This document shows, in pieces, positions 21,347-31,923 of a DNA stretch of 64,000 bases (position 1 is its first letter; each line of letters starts with the position of its first letter). The stretch is from the NCBI RefSeq assembly GCF_040183065.1, contig NC_091123.1, forward strand, positions 105,552,321 through 105,616,320, given 5' to 3'. The position numbers were made by a program, and so were the translations under genes. Source of the stretch: Periplaneta americana (Eukaryota > Arthropoda > Insecta > Blattodea > Blattidae). Below the pieces are notes generated by a model. That model did no database searches and was not told the origin of the DNA. It saw nothing but the letters and a program-made list of their open reading frames with translations.

Positions 21347-23105
21347 CACAGTGGGGCCAAACAGCGTTATTCTTGGCAAAAAAACAAAAAACGAATCTTA
21401 CAAAAGTAGCAATATTTTATATTCTAACGATAGATAAATCCCTGAACTATACGTTTTTGATAGTGACAAGGTCACTGGGGTGCAGCTGACGTCACGGCGA
21501 ATGTCAGAACCTGAGCCTAGCTGAGTCAGTGAGAGAGAAGCTTGTGCACGGGAAGTAGTTAAATGCGTCATATTGTCGTGTGCTGGTGGAACTACGAAGT
21601 GTGGCTTAACATGATGTCTTTACCATCAGGTAAGAAAATTTTAATGCAATTACATATAGGTTTTGTGGATTTTGTAGTGGTTTATGGGACGATAAAGAAA
21701 TGAACCGAAAATGTGAAAAAGGGGTAAGTTTTTTTAAGGTTTTAGTATATATCAGGGCATATCATGTTCTGCATCTTGACATTTATGTTTATTTCACACA
21801 TTATACTTGCCGTAAATGGAAACAAACCCTGCTCATATTTGCTCATTTTGGAACAGCAGCGGTTAAAAAATTGACAGCTTCTAAAAATTAGATAGCCAAG
21901 TACGCTTGACCTAAACACCCAAAGCATTCGTATACATTTTCTTCTTTGCAGGATCTGGTTGCAACGATGGTGTTTTTATAACTAGAAGAGAACTTTATGA
22001 TACAGGACGTGTAAAATTACAGGAGCAAGTTACGGTTATGAAAGACTTCGTCCAGACGAAGACAAAATGGCTCTCTACAAGCAAATTTCATTTTTCGTGT
22101 CCGATTTTAAGAAGAGATGGCAGCAAGCTCGTAGGATAGAAGAAATATTTTTAGAGAAGAACAAGGACTGGTTAGACTCATCAGTGAGTGAAGTTATCCG
22201 TCCTTCACGCACGCATTAGGTTCTTTGAGTGTTTGCTCCATCTTGAATATAAACTTCCCCTTGAGAAATGGCAAGCTCGGGGCATCGAGTAGAAGAATGT
22301 TGTCTCGAACACAAAGAAACCCATTCAAGATAGATTTAAAAAAGATATGGGATTCTAGTAGACAAGCCAAAACCAGGCTTCGGCAATACAAATGATGGGA
22401 ATACATCAAGGTGATTTTTTGAGAATCCGGCATTATCTGCGAGCATCACTGGTGTTGACATTGAAATCATCAGAACATTCAATATAATTTTGCAAGTGAT
22501 CTCTTGTGGCCACGAAATAGATGTGGAAAAGTTTCGCAAGTATGCGTTCGAGACAGCCCAGCTCTTTGTACGGAAATACTCATGGTACGTCATGCCTCCA
22601 ACAATTCATAAAATTCTAATCAATGGTCCAGAAATTATCCGTCACGCTATAGTTCCCATTGGTCAACTAAGTGAGGAAGCCCAAGAAGCTAGAAACAAGG
22701 AATTTAAAAAGTACAGATAAGGTTTCATCCGGAAGGTGTCCCGAACAAAAACATATGAAGATGTCCTCCACGTGCTGTTGATATCCTCGGATCCGATTAT
22801 TTTTTCTCTCTGGAAGATGCCGAAGAAGAAAGCCAAGCAGTTTGACAAGGAGTGCTGGACATGCTGGATATTCGTTCTGCAGTACACGACAGCAGCGACG
22901 ACACTGACAGTGCGAACGAGGCTGAAGAGTCCCGATGTTAGCTTTTTGTAATTACTTCCTAATTTTCTGCTTTGTGATTTGAAATCGCACTTTTCGTTGA
23001 TAGAATAGCTTTACAAAAACCAAAAACTACTTTTCTTACTACGTAAATGACATTGAGACAATAAAATCTTTTTTGCCAAGAATAAGTGGGTTTGGCCCCA
23101 CTGTG
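21347..23105 (+). mobile_element. Transib-type DNA transposon, deleted copy
   Basis: The TIRs begin CACAGTGGGGCCAAAC and share TTATTCTTGGCAAAA a few bases further in. Flanks are CGCCG on both sides (21342-21346 and 23106-23110). A CACAGTG start with a 5-bp GC-rich TSD is the Transib/RAG signature; CACAGTG equals the V(D)J heptamer. At 1,759 bp it is shorter than the roughly 3 kb usual for the superfamily, so much of the transposase is missing. It sits inside the SINE at 21165-23438. Confidence 0.88.
21950..22951 (+). pseudogene. Transib transposase remnant (RAG1-like C-terminal part)
   Basis: The frame at 22490-22951 reads FETAQLFVRKYSWYVMPPTI, IVPIGQLSEEAQEARNKEFK, an in-frame TAA after KKYR, then GFIRKVSRTKTYEDVLHVLL and ISSDPII. 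The PIGQLSEEAxEARNK block is the conserved C-terminal region shared by Transib transposases and RAG1, which includes the region of the last catalytic Glu. Upstream, 21950-22480, has scrambled frames with scattered similarity-like stretches. The catalytic core is incomplete. Confidence 0.75.
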
Positions 23106-23449
23106 CGCCGGTTAGAATAGTCTCAATGCGTAAATCACTTTGTGATTTAAGACGGCGCTTATTCCGTCGGATCCCGGCCAACTAGTCACTCATATCGAGT
23201 GCACCTCAGCACATGTGTGGACTTCGGTCTTGCGTTCATAGACATCTATGACGTAGTGCAGAGGGCGGCCACTAGAGGGAGCCCAAGATTTGGAGCTTAA
23301 TTTGAGACGATTCTAACCGGCGTCGGAGTTGTATCCGGTGTGGCTTAGTGGATAAAGCATCAGCACGTAGAGCTGAAAACCCAGGTTCAAATCCCGGCGC
23401 CGGAGAGAATTTTTCTCCGTTCCATTACTCTTTCATCGTTTAGACTTTT

Positions 23450-24060
23450 AATAATTGCAATTATTTGTTTGTTGGAAAATATGTTACTGTTAGTAACATT
23501 ATCTTGGGGAATGTAGAAGTTATCAGTTATTGTAATAAAATATTTGTTAAATATATTTGCAATTTCATTTGTGTCTGATATTTTTGTATTGTTACATATA
23601 AGGATATAGTTTGTTACTTTACTTTTTGATCGTTCACTTTCCTTTTTAATTATTTTGATTTTATTCTCAGAGATTTGTATTATATTATACTGTAATTCTT
23701 TAGCTTTTTGGATCACTTTGTGTAATGATTTTTTAATAATTGTGCAGTGTTGTTTTAAGTTTGTGTCATTATTATTTCTGCTCTGTATTTATAATGATCT
23801 CTTGGTTTTTCATGAAATTTTAATACCTTGTGTAATCCATCTATTGTTGCATATTTATAGTGTACAAGGAAACTGGATTAAAAAAAATATTTATTGGAAC
23901 TCGTTGAATTTACTATTCATATCACTTTGACTATATACTGATACCCAGTTAATATTTATTTTCTGAATCCCACTTTAGTTTTTTTTATTGATGTAGGTAT
24001 TTACCATACAGTCTTTGATAATATTATTTCTTGGTACAATTTCTTTGATGCATATCAATA
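23450..24060 (-). pseudogene. LINE ORF2 fragment (endonuclease/RT junction)
   Basis: On minus it reads RWITQGIKIS, DTNLKQHCTIIKKSLHKVIQ, KAKELQYNIIQISENKIK, NEIANIFNKYFITITDNF and IIAIIKSLNDE. This pattern (WITkGI...K-AK-L-Y...IAniFN-YF) is typical of the linker between endonuclease and RT in CR1/Jockey-type LINEs. It stops before the RT catalytic motifs. The flanking SINE's TSD lies just to its left. Confidence 0.6.
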
Positions 24061-24208
24061 ACAACCTCATAAAATTACTTACAAAAACACTCCCAAAAAT
24101 AATATACACTTATTAAAAAAATATATAAATAAAAAATTATTGGATTAACAATATTTTCACCATTACAATTACACTAAATATAAACATTTATATAGAGATA
24201 AAAAAATT

Positions 24209-24853
24209 TTACAGGAGAAAAAGTTCGTCCAAAGGGCTGGACTCTGAAAGAGTACCCAAAACGCTCATTGCATTTCCACGTTGAATAGAAATACTTAAGC
24301 GTTGACGCAAATAAGTACTGCAACGGCGATCACCAGTAATGGAGATCAAAATTTGGCCGATTTGAGATACCAAAACTTTAGCGTCATGACTCCAAGGACC
24401 GAAGGTCTCCACAGCAAAGGGGACAAAGACATAATTGTCTAAAAGATGAGCATATTTATTGACTTTCTTCTTCACGGCTAATTCAGCAGCAGATGCTGCG
24501 TGTCTGGAGGTATTCGGCAAGTGAGATGGAGCTAGAGTGTCAATGCAAGTGGAGTCCCAAATTAAAGATTTTCCTCTAGACCATGGAATTAAGGTAAGAC
24601 CATCGGGTCGTTTACCATCTGCGCGACTAATACCTGGTGGTTCCAAAAGAGACGGGATGCCACAAGAAGTCAGAGATCTTTTAATGATATCATTGAGTGA
24701 TGTATGTCTGGGAATGCGACCCTTGCTCCTCACACAGCTGAGTGCATGATGACTGTAAATATCAGCAATTCCCCCGCAAATACATTGGTGTGGCTGGCAG
24801 AGTTTACAACCAAGGCGTAGTTGATTAGTATTAGAGATAAAAGGTACCTTCAA
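24209..24853 (-). pseudogene. Retroelement-associated C-terminal domain, open 214 codons
   Basis: An uninterrupted frame: CKLCQPHQCICGG, DIYSHHALSC, GRIPRHTSLNDIIKRSLTSC, GKRPDGLTLIPWSRGKSLIW, DSTCIDTLAPSH, AVETFGPW, RLSISIQRGNAMSVLGT. The Cys/His cluster followed by RPDG...IWDSTCxD resembles a zinc knuckle plus PD-(D/E)XK-like nuclease module. I remember it from C-termini of metazoan retroelement polyproteins, but cannot name the family. No RT is present next to it, so it is a fragment even though open. Confidence 0.5.
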
Positions 24854-24859
24854 ATGATA

Positions 24860-25120
24860 TAAATACTAATGAAAATGCAGAGAAAGGTATTGAAATTGGC
24901 TTTAGAAACATAAAATTAAAAAAAAAAAAGTTAAGTATTTATACTTATTGTTCTATCATTTTCTTCTTCATCCAGTTCACCTTGTGTCTACGACCCATAA
25001 TCAATTATAATTTGTCTTTGATTCGTCCATGCAAATAGGAGTTTTGAAGATCATAGTTTCCCAAGGCCCAAAATTCTGAAAAAATATTCTTTTTCTTAGT
25101 TCTTTGAGTTCAAATCCAAG
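24860..25120. other. AT-rich spacer
   Basis: Nothing recognisable before the SINE fragment. Confidence 0.35.
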
Positions 25121-25280
25121 TTTCCTGAGTGAGGTTTTTTTTGTGTGTGTGATTTTTCCTCAACCCATTCAGAGCAAAGCTGGATAACTTTTGGCGCCGA
25201 CTCGAAAGCTGACATTATCTTCATCTCATTCAGACACTAGCTAACTGTAGCAGTTTATAGTGTTGTAATGTAACCAATAA
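25120..25280 (+). mobile_element. Degraded SINE 3' half
   Basis: GAGTGAGGTTTTTTTTGTG...TTTTTCCTCAACCCATTCAGAGCAAAGCTGGATAAC...TCATTCAGACACTAGCTAAC follows the core and tail order of the SINE at 19176. The head is missing and divergence is high. Confidence 0.6.
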
Positions 25281-25286
25281 AAAAGT

Positions 25287-25289
<3 letters not shown>

Positions 25290-25317
<28 letters not shown>

Positions 25318-27560
25318 GCAAACTGTTTGGGGTACTGCACCTGTCGTTGGTTAGTGGGTCCTTTTACCTAGTCAGGAGAATTGTCCAGCTCTAGTGATCG
25401 TATACCCTCATCACTGGGGGGGGGGGAGTGCTTATGCATGCCATGGAAGGACAGCATGCTGAAATATAGCTGATTTGATCCACAGAGCTTCAGTTGTTAA
25501 AAACAGGTTGCACCATGGGAAGGTGAGGATGGGAACTGAGTAGGAGAGATTATGAAATGCACTTCTTTACTCCTTGCAACACATGTAAATTTTTATTGAT
25601 CATTATGTTTAAATATTAAATTGTGATGTGTGTTAACATGAAACTGTAATCTAATCTTGATCAATTATACGAGAGTTGGGGCATAAGTCAATCGATGGGG
25701 TATCACAAGATGTCATGTGATATCCATAGTGTGTATTTGCATCACTAGGGATCGCAGTGTGATATGGTTATCACACAGAGAGCGATGCAACTAGTAACAG
25801 TTGTGAGTCAACCATTGTACAGAATGAATGTTACCCAATGGGTTTTTAAAGTATGTGTACCTTAATGCTGTTCCAACTACCATGTAAACACGAGTACCAT
25901 GATGCAGTGTTGTTTATGGAGGTTTGATCACTAGCCTACCCCTTGTACATACTGTCCTTTCAAGTAGCACATACCCATACCCTGCCCTTTCAAGTAGCAT
26001 GATGCTTTGTCGTTCATAGAAGTTTGATCCCTACTCTATTAGAGTCTATTGCAACTCAGAAGGCTGCTAGCGTTTACATCGAGACAGAGAGAGGAAAGCA
26101 GCATTCAACATTGCCACATTGTACTTCACGCGCATATGTAATACAAATAGCGCAGGAGAGAATTTAAATTATCAAATGACAATAATGATCTTAGCCAATG
26201 AGTACTGTAAGCATAACACCAAACAAACCCTCTTTCCTTCTCTAACAGTATTCTTTACATGGTTCTCAATCCTACACCACATGCTTCTGCAGTCGTTTCT
26301 TGCACGTTGGCAACATTGCAGCCAGCATCAAGATTGCTGGTAGTGTTCTGCTCGTCAACGCTTTTAAAATAATTGTATACCTAAAAAACTGTTTTCTAAG
26401 TCTGCCTGTGCAATACTCGTTTTTTACAGTCTCTTCTACCATTTATTTATCTTACACATACACAGAAAATGTCAGTTTTACTTATTCAATGTACTGAAAC
26501 AGTCGCATGTGAACAAACGAACTCTGGAAGTACTTATTATAGACTGATTCCTATTGGTTCTACTGTACAAGCTTGTGATGTCACATTTCAGAAATGCTAC
26601 GGTGCATATAGCAGCTGACCGCCTTCCGAAATGCCGTCATTGTCCTTTCATTAGCATATTTCAAAATTTCGAACAACCCCACACTATCACAAAAAAAAAA
26701 TAGTTGCCATGACTTATAACACTCGAATTATTTCTTATACTATGTACAAATATAAAAGTCACCCTTTTAATGAAAGTAATGTTGATATCATGAACTCATT
26801 GTTGCCAATTATTCCATGAATCACGCCTAAAGACATCTAGTTTTCATAAACAACGGATCCATGGAAAATTGTTTTTCAGCTGATAAAAGCAAAAATTTTG
26901 TTTCAAGTATTCCAGGTCAAAATTTCTTAAGTTTAAACTCACGAAATTCTTGAGAAAAGGACAAATTGGCACCCATCTGTGACGTATGAGAGATATGCAA
27001 GAATCTTACAAAGCATTCATTATCTGGACCAATTTAACAGTTGACAAACAGCTACCAGTAGTACCATTGAGGGGACGATGACCATTTCGACAATACTAAT
27101 CTAAACCACCAGAAAAATATAGTATGAATATATTTTAATTGCAATTTCAAAAACTTTCTACCCATTGAAGGGAATGCCATATTTAGGGGGAAAAAAGCAA
27201 CAAATGTAGGTACCTTAGTTGTTCACCTCTCAAAGCCATACGATTATGCCAACAGAAATATCACGTGCGATAATTTTTTTTAAATATTTGCAATTGGGTG
27301 AACAATTACTAGGCTGGTACAGTTAGGAAAAATGCATTTTTTCCTGCTGAATTCCAGCCAAACAGAACAAGCAAACAAGTCGTCCGTCTTTGGCTTCACT
27401 AAATTCTTCTCCTTAGTTCTATATGTACCAGCACCAAAAAAGTCTGTAATACCTTAACACTTCTCAGCAGTATGTATCACACAAATTACGTTGTGGTAGA
27501 AGCAGCAAACAATCCAAGTATTACATTTATATAAAAAAATATAGACAATAAGAAACACGC
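25290..27560. other. Long AT-rich interval without assignable content
   Basis: It holds a (TA)n/(CA)n patch near 25290-25315, a poly-G run near 25418, and a twice-repeated phrase CCTTTCAAGTAGCA (about 25957 and 25988). No open frame shows a family motif. Confidence 0.4.
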
Positions 27561-27589
27561 AGAGAAAACTACTACTCTTATATGGGTAT

Positions 27590-27960
27590 GACAATAAAAG
27601 ACAAATCGAAAACTTACATCAACACCTAAACAAAACAGGCCTAGATTCTAAATGAAAGTACACAATAAAAAATAGAACATAACCAATCTATTAATTTTTA
27701 GATATCACAAGAACAAAAGGAAATAAGCACGAATTTAAGTTTTACAAGAAACTCATTGCAACCACAACACACATACATATTTCTTCAAACCATCCCATCA
27801 ACATAAACATGCAGCCTTCCGTACAATGAATGATACACAAATTAACATACCAACAAACGATGACGATTACATTGAAGAACTGAATACAATAAAATATATT
27901 GCACAAGACAGTGGTTACAACTTTAATAGTAGTAGTACATTGACTGCAAGCGATCCTTGA
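27590..27960 (+). pseudogene. Penelope-like element RT fragment
   Basis: Reading on plus gives RQIENLHQHLNKTGLDSK, then FLDITRTKGNKHEFKFYKKL, IATTTHTYISSNHPIN and DDYIEELNTIKYIAQDSGYN. The order FLDxTI...FxxYRKPTxTxTxIxxxSxHP...HKxAAFxxxxxR is the C-terminal RT region of Penelope-like retroelements. Frame changes and stops are frequent, so it is an old fragment. No GIY-YIG endonuclease is seen downstream. Confidence 0.6.
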
Positions 27961-28403
27961 TTATCCACACTTGATATACACGGCAGTTGGTTGCCAGCCT
28001 TTCTTTACAGCTCGAATTGTCTTTTACTTGTAGTTGTCACATTCTTGGTTATCTTCCATAATACACACGTTAATAAAAAGGCAAAACATAACACACAAGA
28101 ATACATAATGTATCACAATATCAACACACAAAATTGCAGCTCAATTGAGAACACTAAAATTGGCCTACATAATAGCATAAACAAATAACACAATATAGAA
28201 ATATCTGAACAATCATATCAATCATCGTAAAATGGGATTCCTAATCATGACTCATAATAGACGAATGCAAGCACCTATTAATTTCCCAGGTTTCAATGAA
28301 GGAAGAGGAAAGCTAACGTAACTTAATATGTTTATGTTGATGGAATGCTTTGAAGAATTATGAATGTGTGTTGTGGTTGTAATGAGTTTCTTGTAAAACT
28401 TAA
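27734..28403. repeat. Inverted copies of a 76-bp Penelope-like segment
   Basis: The reverse complement of 28328-28403 matches 27734-27810 (TTAAGTTTTACAAGAAACTC...TTCTTCAAA...CCATCAACATAAACAT) with about six differences. So a second, opposite-strand piece of the same retroelement lies 520 bp away. Confidence 0.8.
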
Positions 28404-28462
28404 GAGCATAAAAGAACAGTTTTAATAAATTTATTGAAAATATTATTACAGAACCGACAGCG

Positions 28463-28508
28463 CTTCTTCTTCTTCTTCTTCTTCTTCTTCTTCTTCTTCT
28501 TCTTCTTC
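28463..28508. repeat. (CTT)n microsatellite
   Basis: About 46 bp. It forms the 3' tail, (GAA)n on minus, of the adjoining LINE 3' region. Confidence 0.95.
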
Positions 28509-29045
28509 GGCATTACAGCCCTTGTAGCCTACCCTTGGCCTCCCTTAAGATTTTGCTTTGGGCTTCTCAACAAGTTTTTTTTTTCCAGATGTGAAAATGT
28601 CAGTCCCACGATCCAACCCCCAACCTGGAGGACCAGGAACTTAATTTTGGAGATCCAATTCCTAGGATATTGCCTTCACCACAGCTTAAGAGTACACCCT
28701 ACCCTTTTGCAGTAGGCCTACTTTACTGAGACCTATGAGTGCCACCGTTGACCTATTATAGGTTCCTCTCCTGCCACCAAAGGTGAGAATTCTGCAGCCA
28801 AATCCCACCATCCTGTCACACCTAATCCCAGGTTACCCCCAGGTAGCTCTGACAGAACCTCCATCTCTCGTTAGTTCGCTGACCCAGTCCGCCAAAGGGA
28901 TTGGTTACCACAATCTTGAACTGGGTTGCTCAGCTTAATAGAGTCCACCACGAAAAGGTGAGAGCGGGGTTGAACAGGAGAGGCTAAGTGATCTCTCTTG
29001 ATGAGATCATATCTTATGCATTACTGTCCCTTAGACTCCACTAAA
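28463..29045 (-). mobile_element. LINE 3' UTR remnant with (GAA)n tail
   Basis: On minus it runs ...GACAGGATGGTGGGATTTGG...GGCTACAAGGGCTGTAATGCC then GAA repeats. This layout, a non-coding GC-moderate block ending in a trinucleotide tail, is that of RTE-type LINE 3' ends. No coding part is attached. Confidence 0.5.
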
Positions 29046-29530
29046 CTAAACTAAAACTAAACATATAAATTTCTGAAGAATATTTCCAATGCACAGGAAA
29101 ATACTAGCCAACCTATTATTCATAATAACAAAACACAAACACCTATCATTCATAATAACAAAACACTAACAGATAGTAGAGATATAGCAAATGCATTTTA
29201 TGAACACTACTCAAACTCTCACAGATTACATCCCAATAGCAAAAAAAAACTGACAAATTTATCAAAAGAGAATTACATAAAAATAATAAAAACAATATTA
29301 CTAGTACTGTCACAAAACCTGAAATATTTCATCAAAATGTTACTTCCAAAGAATGAACTATAGCTATACAAAATTTAAAAACCAAGAAATCTCCTTGTCC
29401 CGACAACATTCATTCAGAATGTTTTAATCATCTGGGGGAAAAAGTCAAGTCTGTACTTTTATCCATTTTCAATTTATCATGGGACAACTTAATTCCTGCA
29501 GCTTGGAAAGAGAATTCAATATCCTGGCCT
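29046..29530 (+). pseudogene. LINE ORF2 fragment (RT finger region)
   Basis: Plus-strand pieces read TLTDSRDIANAFYEHYSNSH, then AIQNLKTKKSPCPDNIHSEC, FNHLGEKVKSVLLSIFNLSW and DNLIPAAWKENSI. This is the region before RT motif A in Jockey/R1-type LINEs (KxxKSPGPDxIxxExxKxL, WKxAxI). At least one frame change lies near 29370. It is cut before the catalytic motifs, next to the 3' end of the Harbinger nuclease gene. Confidence 0.65.
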
Positions 29531-29607
29531 GGCATTAGAAAACGACAAAATATTTGGGTTGAGCATATGACCTCCAGAGCATATACAAATTTATCCATAC
29601 AACAAAA

Positions 29608-30940
29608 CTATTCACTCATAAATATATCTGCAATTGCATCGCGTTTTGCAGTCCCTTCATTGGATGGTCTGTCATTTCCTTCCTCTAGCACAATGTCTAC
29701 AGTGTCAGGATCTATGGACTCTCCTGGTAGCTCATCACCTAACTCAATGCAAAAATTGTGTAGAATACAGGCCACATAGATAACTTTTCCCATGGCATCC
29801 ACCTTTGACATATCCAAACATTTCAGCCTTCTGAATCTATTCTTCAGCAGACCTATTGCTTGCTCTACAATTACGCGAATACAAGAGAGCCTATAATTAA
29901 ATCTTTTTTGCTTTTGTGTCAAATGACCATTATCCTTGTATGGACTCAGGATGAATGTCTCCACTTTGTAGGCACAATCACCCAGTAAATGATAGTCATT
30001 GGCACGGAATTGTTCGTCACTTTTTAATTTTTCATATAGCGGTGACCTCTTCCACATCCGGGCATCATTCGTCGAACCAGGCCAGCCACAAAAAATGTCT
30101 GTAAATTTCATATCTGCATCACAGACCACTTGCAATAGAATGGAATAGAATCCTTTTCTATTGTAGTAACTAGCTTTGTTGCATTTGGGTGCTGGTATTG
30201 GAATGTGAGTCCCATCTATGCACCCAATTACACCTGGAAATGGTTTATTGGGCCTCAATGTTTCAAATTTGTTAACTGCTCTTGTTGCATTATTTCCTTC
30301 TGGAAATGAAATATATCTAGAGCCCAGGTATTGCACAGCAGATATAAATTGCATGAATTTGTTGTGGGCATTACCCTTTGCCAATCCAAACCTGTCTGCT
30401 ACGTCACGAAAAGATACGTTTGTTGCCAACACCCAAAGTGACATCAGCATAGTCTTTTCTACTGAGACTGGTTCCCTTCCGGCTGCTGCATCTTTCTTCG
30501 AAAGCGCAGGATAGATCAAGTTCAGCAAGTTCTATAAAGAAAGAGTAGAACAATCTAATGAAGTGTTATACCTTAGATAAAATGAAACTGTATGTACTAG
30601 CCCATAATTATGCTATAGTCTAGGGTTGCCACGTCGAGGATTTTTTAGGACCATATCGGAATCAAGGTATGTCCCAGTGTCCCGAAAATAATTCTCGGAA
30701 CGCATAAATATCCCGATTTTCAGCGAACAAGAAATAAAAGGAAAATATTTGCATTTTCATTCTTTTCGCACGATTTGTTCTCTCAGTTTATGGGTACAGC
30801 AGCTCAAAATGCATACATTATATTTTTCAAGTTCATGATTCAACCAGGTTCATACTGAATGAAACATGCGGGCTAAATAAATACATAAAAAGAGATACCC
30901 CTTGCATAAAAAACAAATAATTCAATAATGCAGCAATAAC

Positions 30941-31004
<64 letters not shown>

Positions 31005-31247
31005 CTCTGCTGATGATCTGTTCAATCTGAAATGGCTTTGAAAATCTGATCCACCATAAGATGAAATTGTGTTTTCGACGTAACTACCCACTTTTGATCT
31101 TTTGCAACGTTTATTGTTGCTAAAATCTTGCAGTAATAATAATTCCATATCATTATTATTGAAATCAAAACGATCCAACATGTTCCGTTCTGTTAAAGTT
31201 AAATTTATTACTGTAGTAACAGCAGCCAATGCTACATCCTCCACCAT
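29608..31247 (-). CDS. Harbinger DDE nuclease (transposase), two exons
   Basis: Exon 1 is 31247-31005 (ATGGTGGAGGATGTAGC; donor GTATTATT right after AGCAGAG). Exon 2 is 30531-29608 (acceptor TTCTTTATAG). The join is in phase and gives about 388 codons. The DDE_Tnp_4 fold is clear: GCIDGTHIPIPAP, YYNRKGFYSILLQVVCDADM, GSTNDARMW, LLGDCAYKVETFILSPY, RVIVEQAIGLLKNRFRRLKC, ACILHNFC. Candidate catalytic residues are D in CIDGTH, D in LGDCAY and E in VEQAIG. The exon 1/2 junction restores a continuous helical N-terminal region. No stop is present. It converges on the Myb/SANT gene. Confidence 0.85.
30943..31003. repeat. (TAA)n microsatellite in Harbinger nuclease intron
   Basis: About 60 bp of TAA/AAT units, right after the exon 1 donor on minus. 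Confidence 0.95.
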
Positions 31248-31356
31248 TTTGCAGTCAGCTGGCCAGCCGCCGATGGCGTTTTTTTTCGACTCTCATTTTG
31301 CTGCAGCGCTGCATTGAAGCGCTTTACTGCAGCGCTTTAAAAAAAACGCAAGGAAA

Positions 31357-31590
31357 CTATTAGCATTGCAAAGAGATGTCCATTTTTTGACAGAATACGT
31401 TATTATTTTCAATTATCAAATTATATTTATGCACTAGAGACGAAGGGATAAGCTTTATAAACAATTTAAAAAAATAACTTAAGCATTACGTAGAGAGAAA
31501 ATTGGTGAAAAAAATGTATATATTCTTTCAAAACATGTAAAAATATATAATATATGCCAAAATATTTATTATGCACCAAAATATGTAAAA
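31357..31590. other. AT-rich flank of the Harbinger
   Basis: No recognisable feature. It leads into the CR1/L2-like LINE. Confidence 0.35.
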
Positions 31591-31923
31591 ACATTTAAAA
31601 CTTCGGAATAATGATCCCTTTCGTTAATCTTCGATGCTACTTACCCATTAGAGTTCTACGAAATGTTTATTTGGTCATTATTCAGTCTATCATTCAATAC
31701 GGTATAATTGTTTGGGGTGGAAGTACAAAAATTAATCTTAGTCCGTTAAATTTACTACAAAAGGAATAATTAAAATTTGTTTGAAGAAACGTTTCGATTA
31801 TCCAACTAAATTAATTTATTCTGAATTTAATGTAAGCTATTTAATATTGAAGAAAATTTATAAGTATACGCTGTTAAAATTTTATCATAAAAAATCGTAA
31901 TAAGTTTGTATTACAAACACATA

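Larger units (their letters stand above)
21165..23438 (-). mobile_element. Inverted-dimer tRNA-derived SINE, copy 2, split by Transib
   Basis: Flanked by exact 12-bp repeats TTTAGACTTTTA (21153-21164 and 23439-23450). In minus orientation it has the same terminal head (CGATGAAAGAGTAATGG), two opposed tRNA-like heads and the unique ATTAAAATAATA tail (at 21165). Its middle is about 150 bp longer than in copy 1 (23111-23260). The Transib at 21347-23105 interrupts it. A second independent TSD shows that the dimer structure is the transposing form. Confidence 0.85.
8525..31353. mobile_element. PIF/Harbinger DNA transposon, 22.8 kb with nested elements
   Basis: The left end is CCGTGCGG followed by a T-run and AAA, with a GCGCTGCAG-rich subterminal zone (8560-8640). 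The right end, read inward, is CCTTGCG plus T-run plus AAAGCGCTGCAG. Both are flanked by AAA (8522-8524 and 31354-31356), a possible 3-bp TSD. Inside are the two genes that define autonomous Harbingers: a Myb/SANT-like protein on plus and a DDE nuclease on minus, converging. Everything between 18682 and 29600, and most of intron 2 of the Myb gene, is later insertions. The gene pair is firm. The exact termini are less so, since the TIRs are imperfect. Confidence 0.7.

Noticed and set aside
28434-28715. Phe-run open frame
   Set aside because: Reads through the CTT repeat and a non-coding LINE tail.
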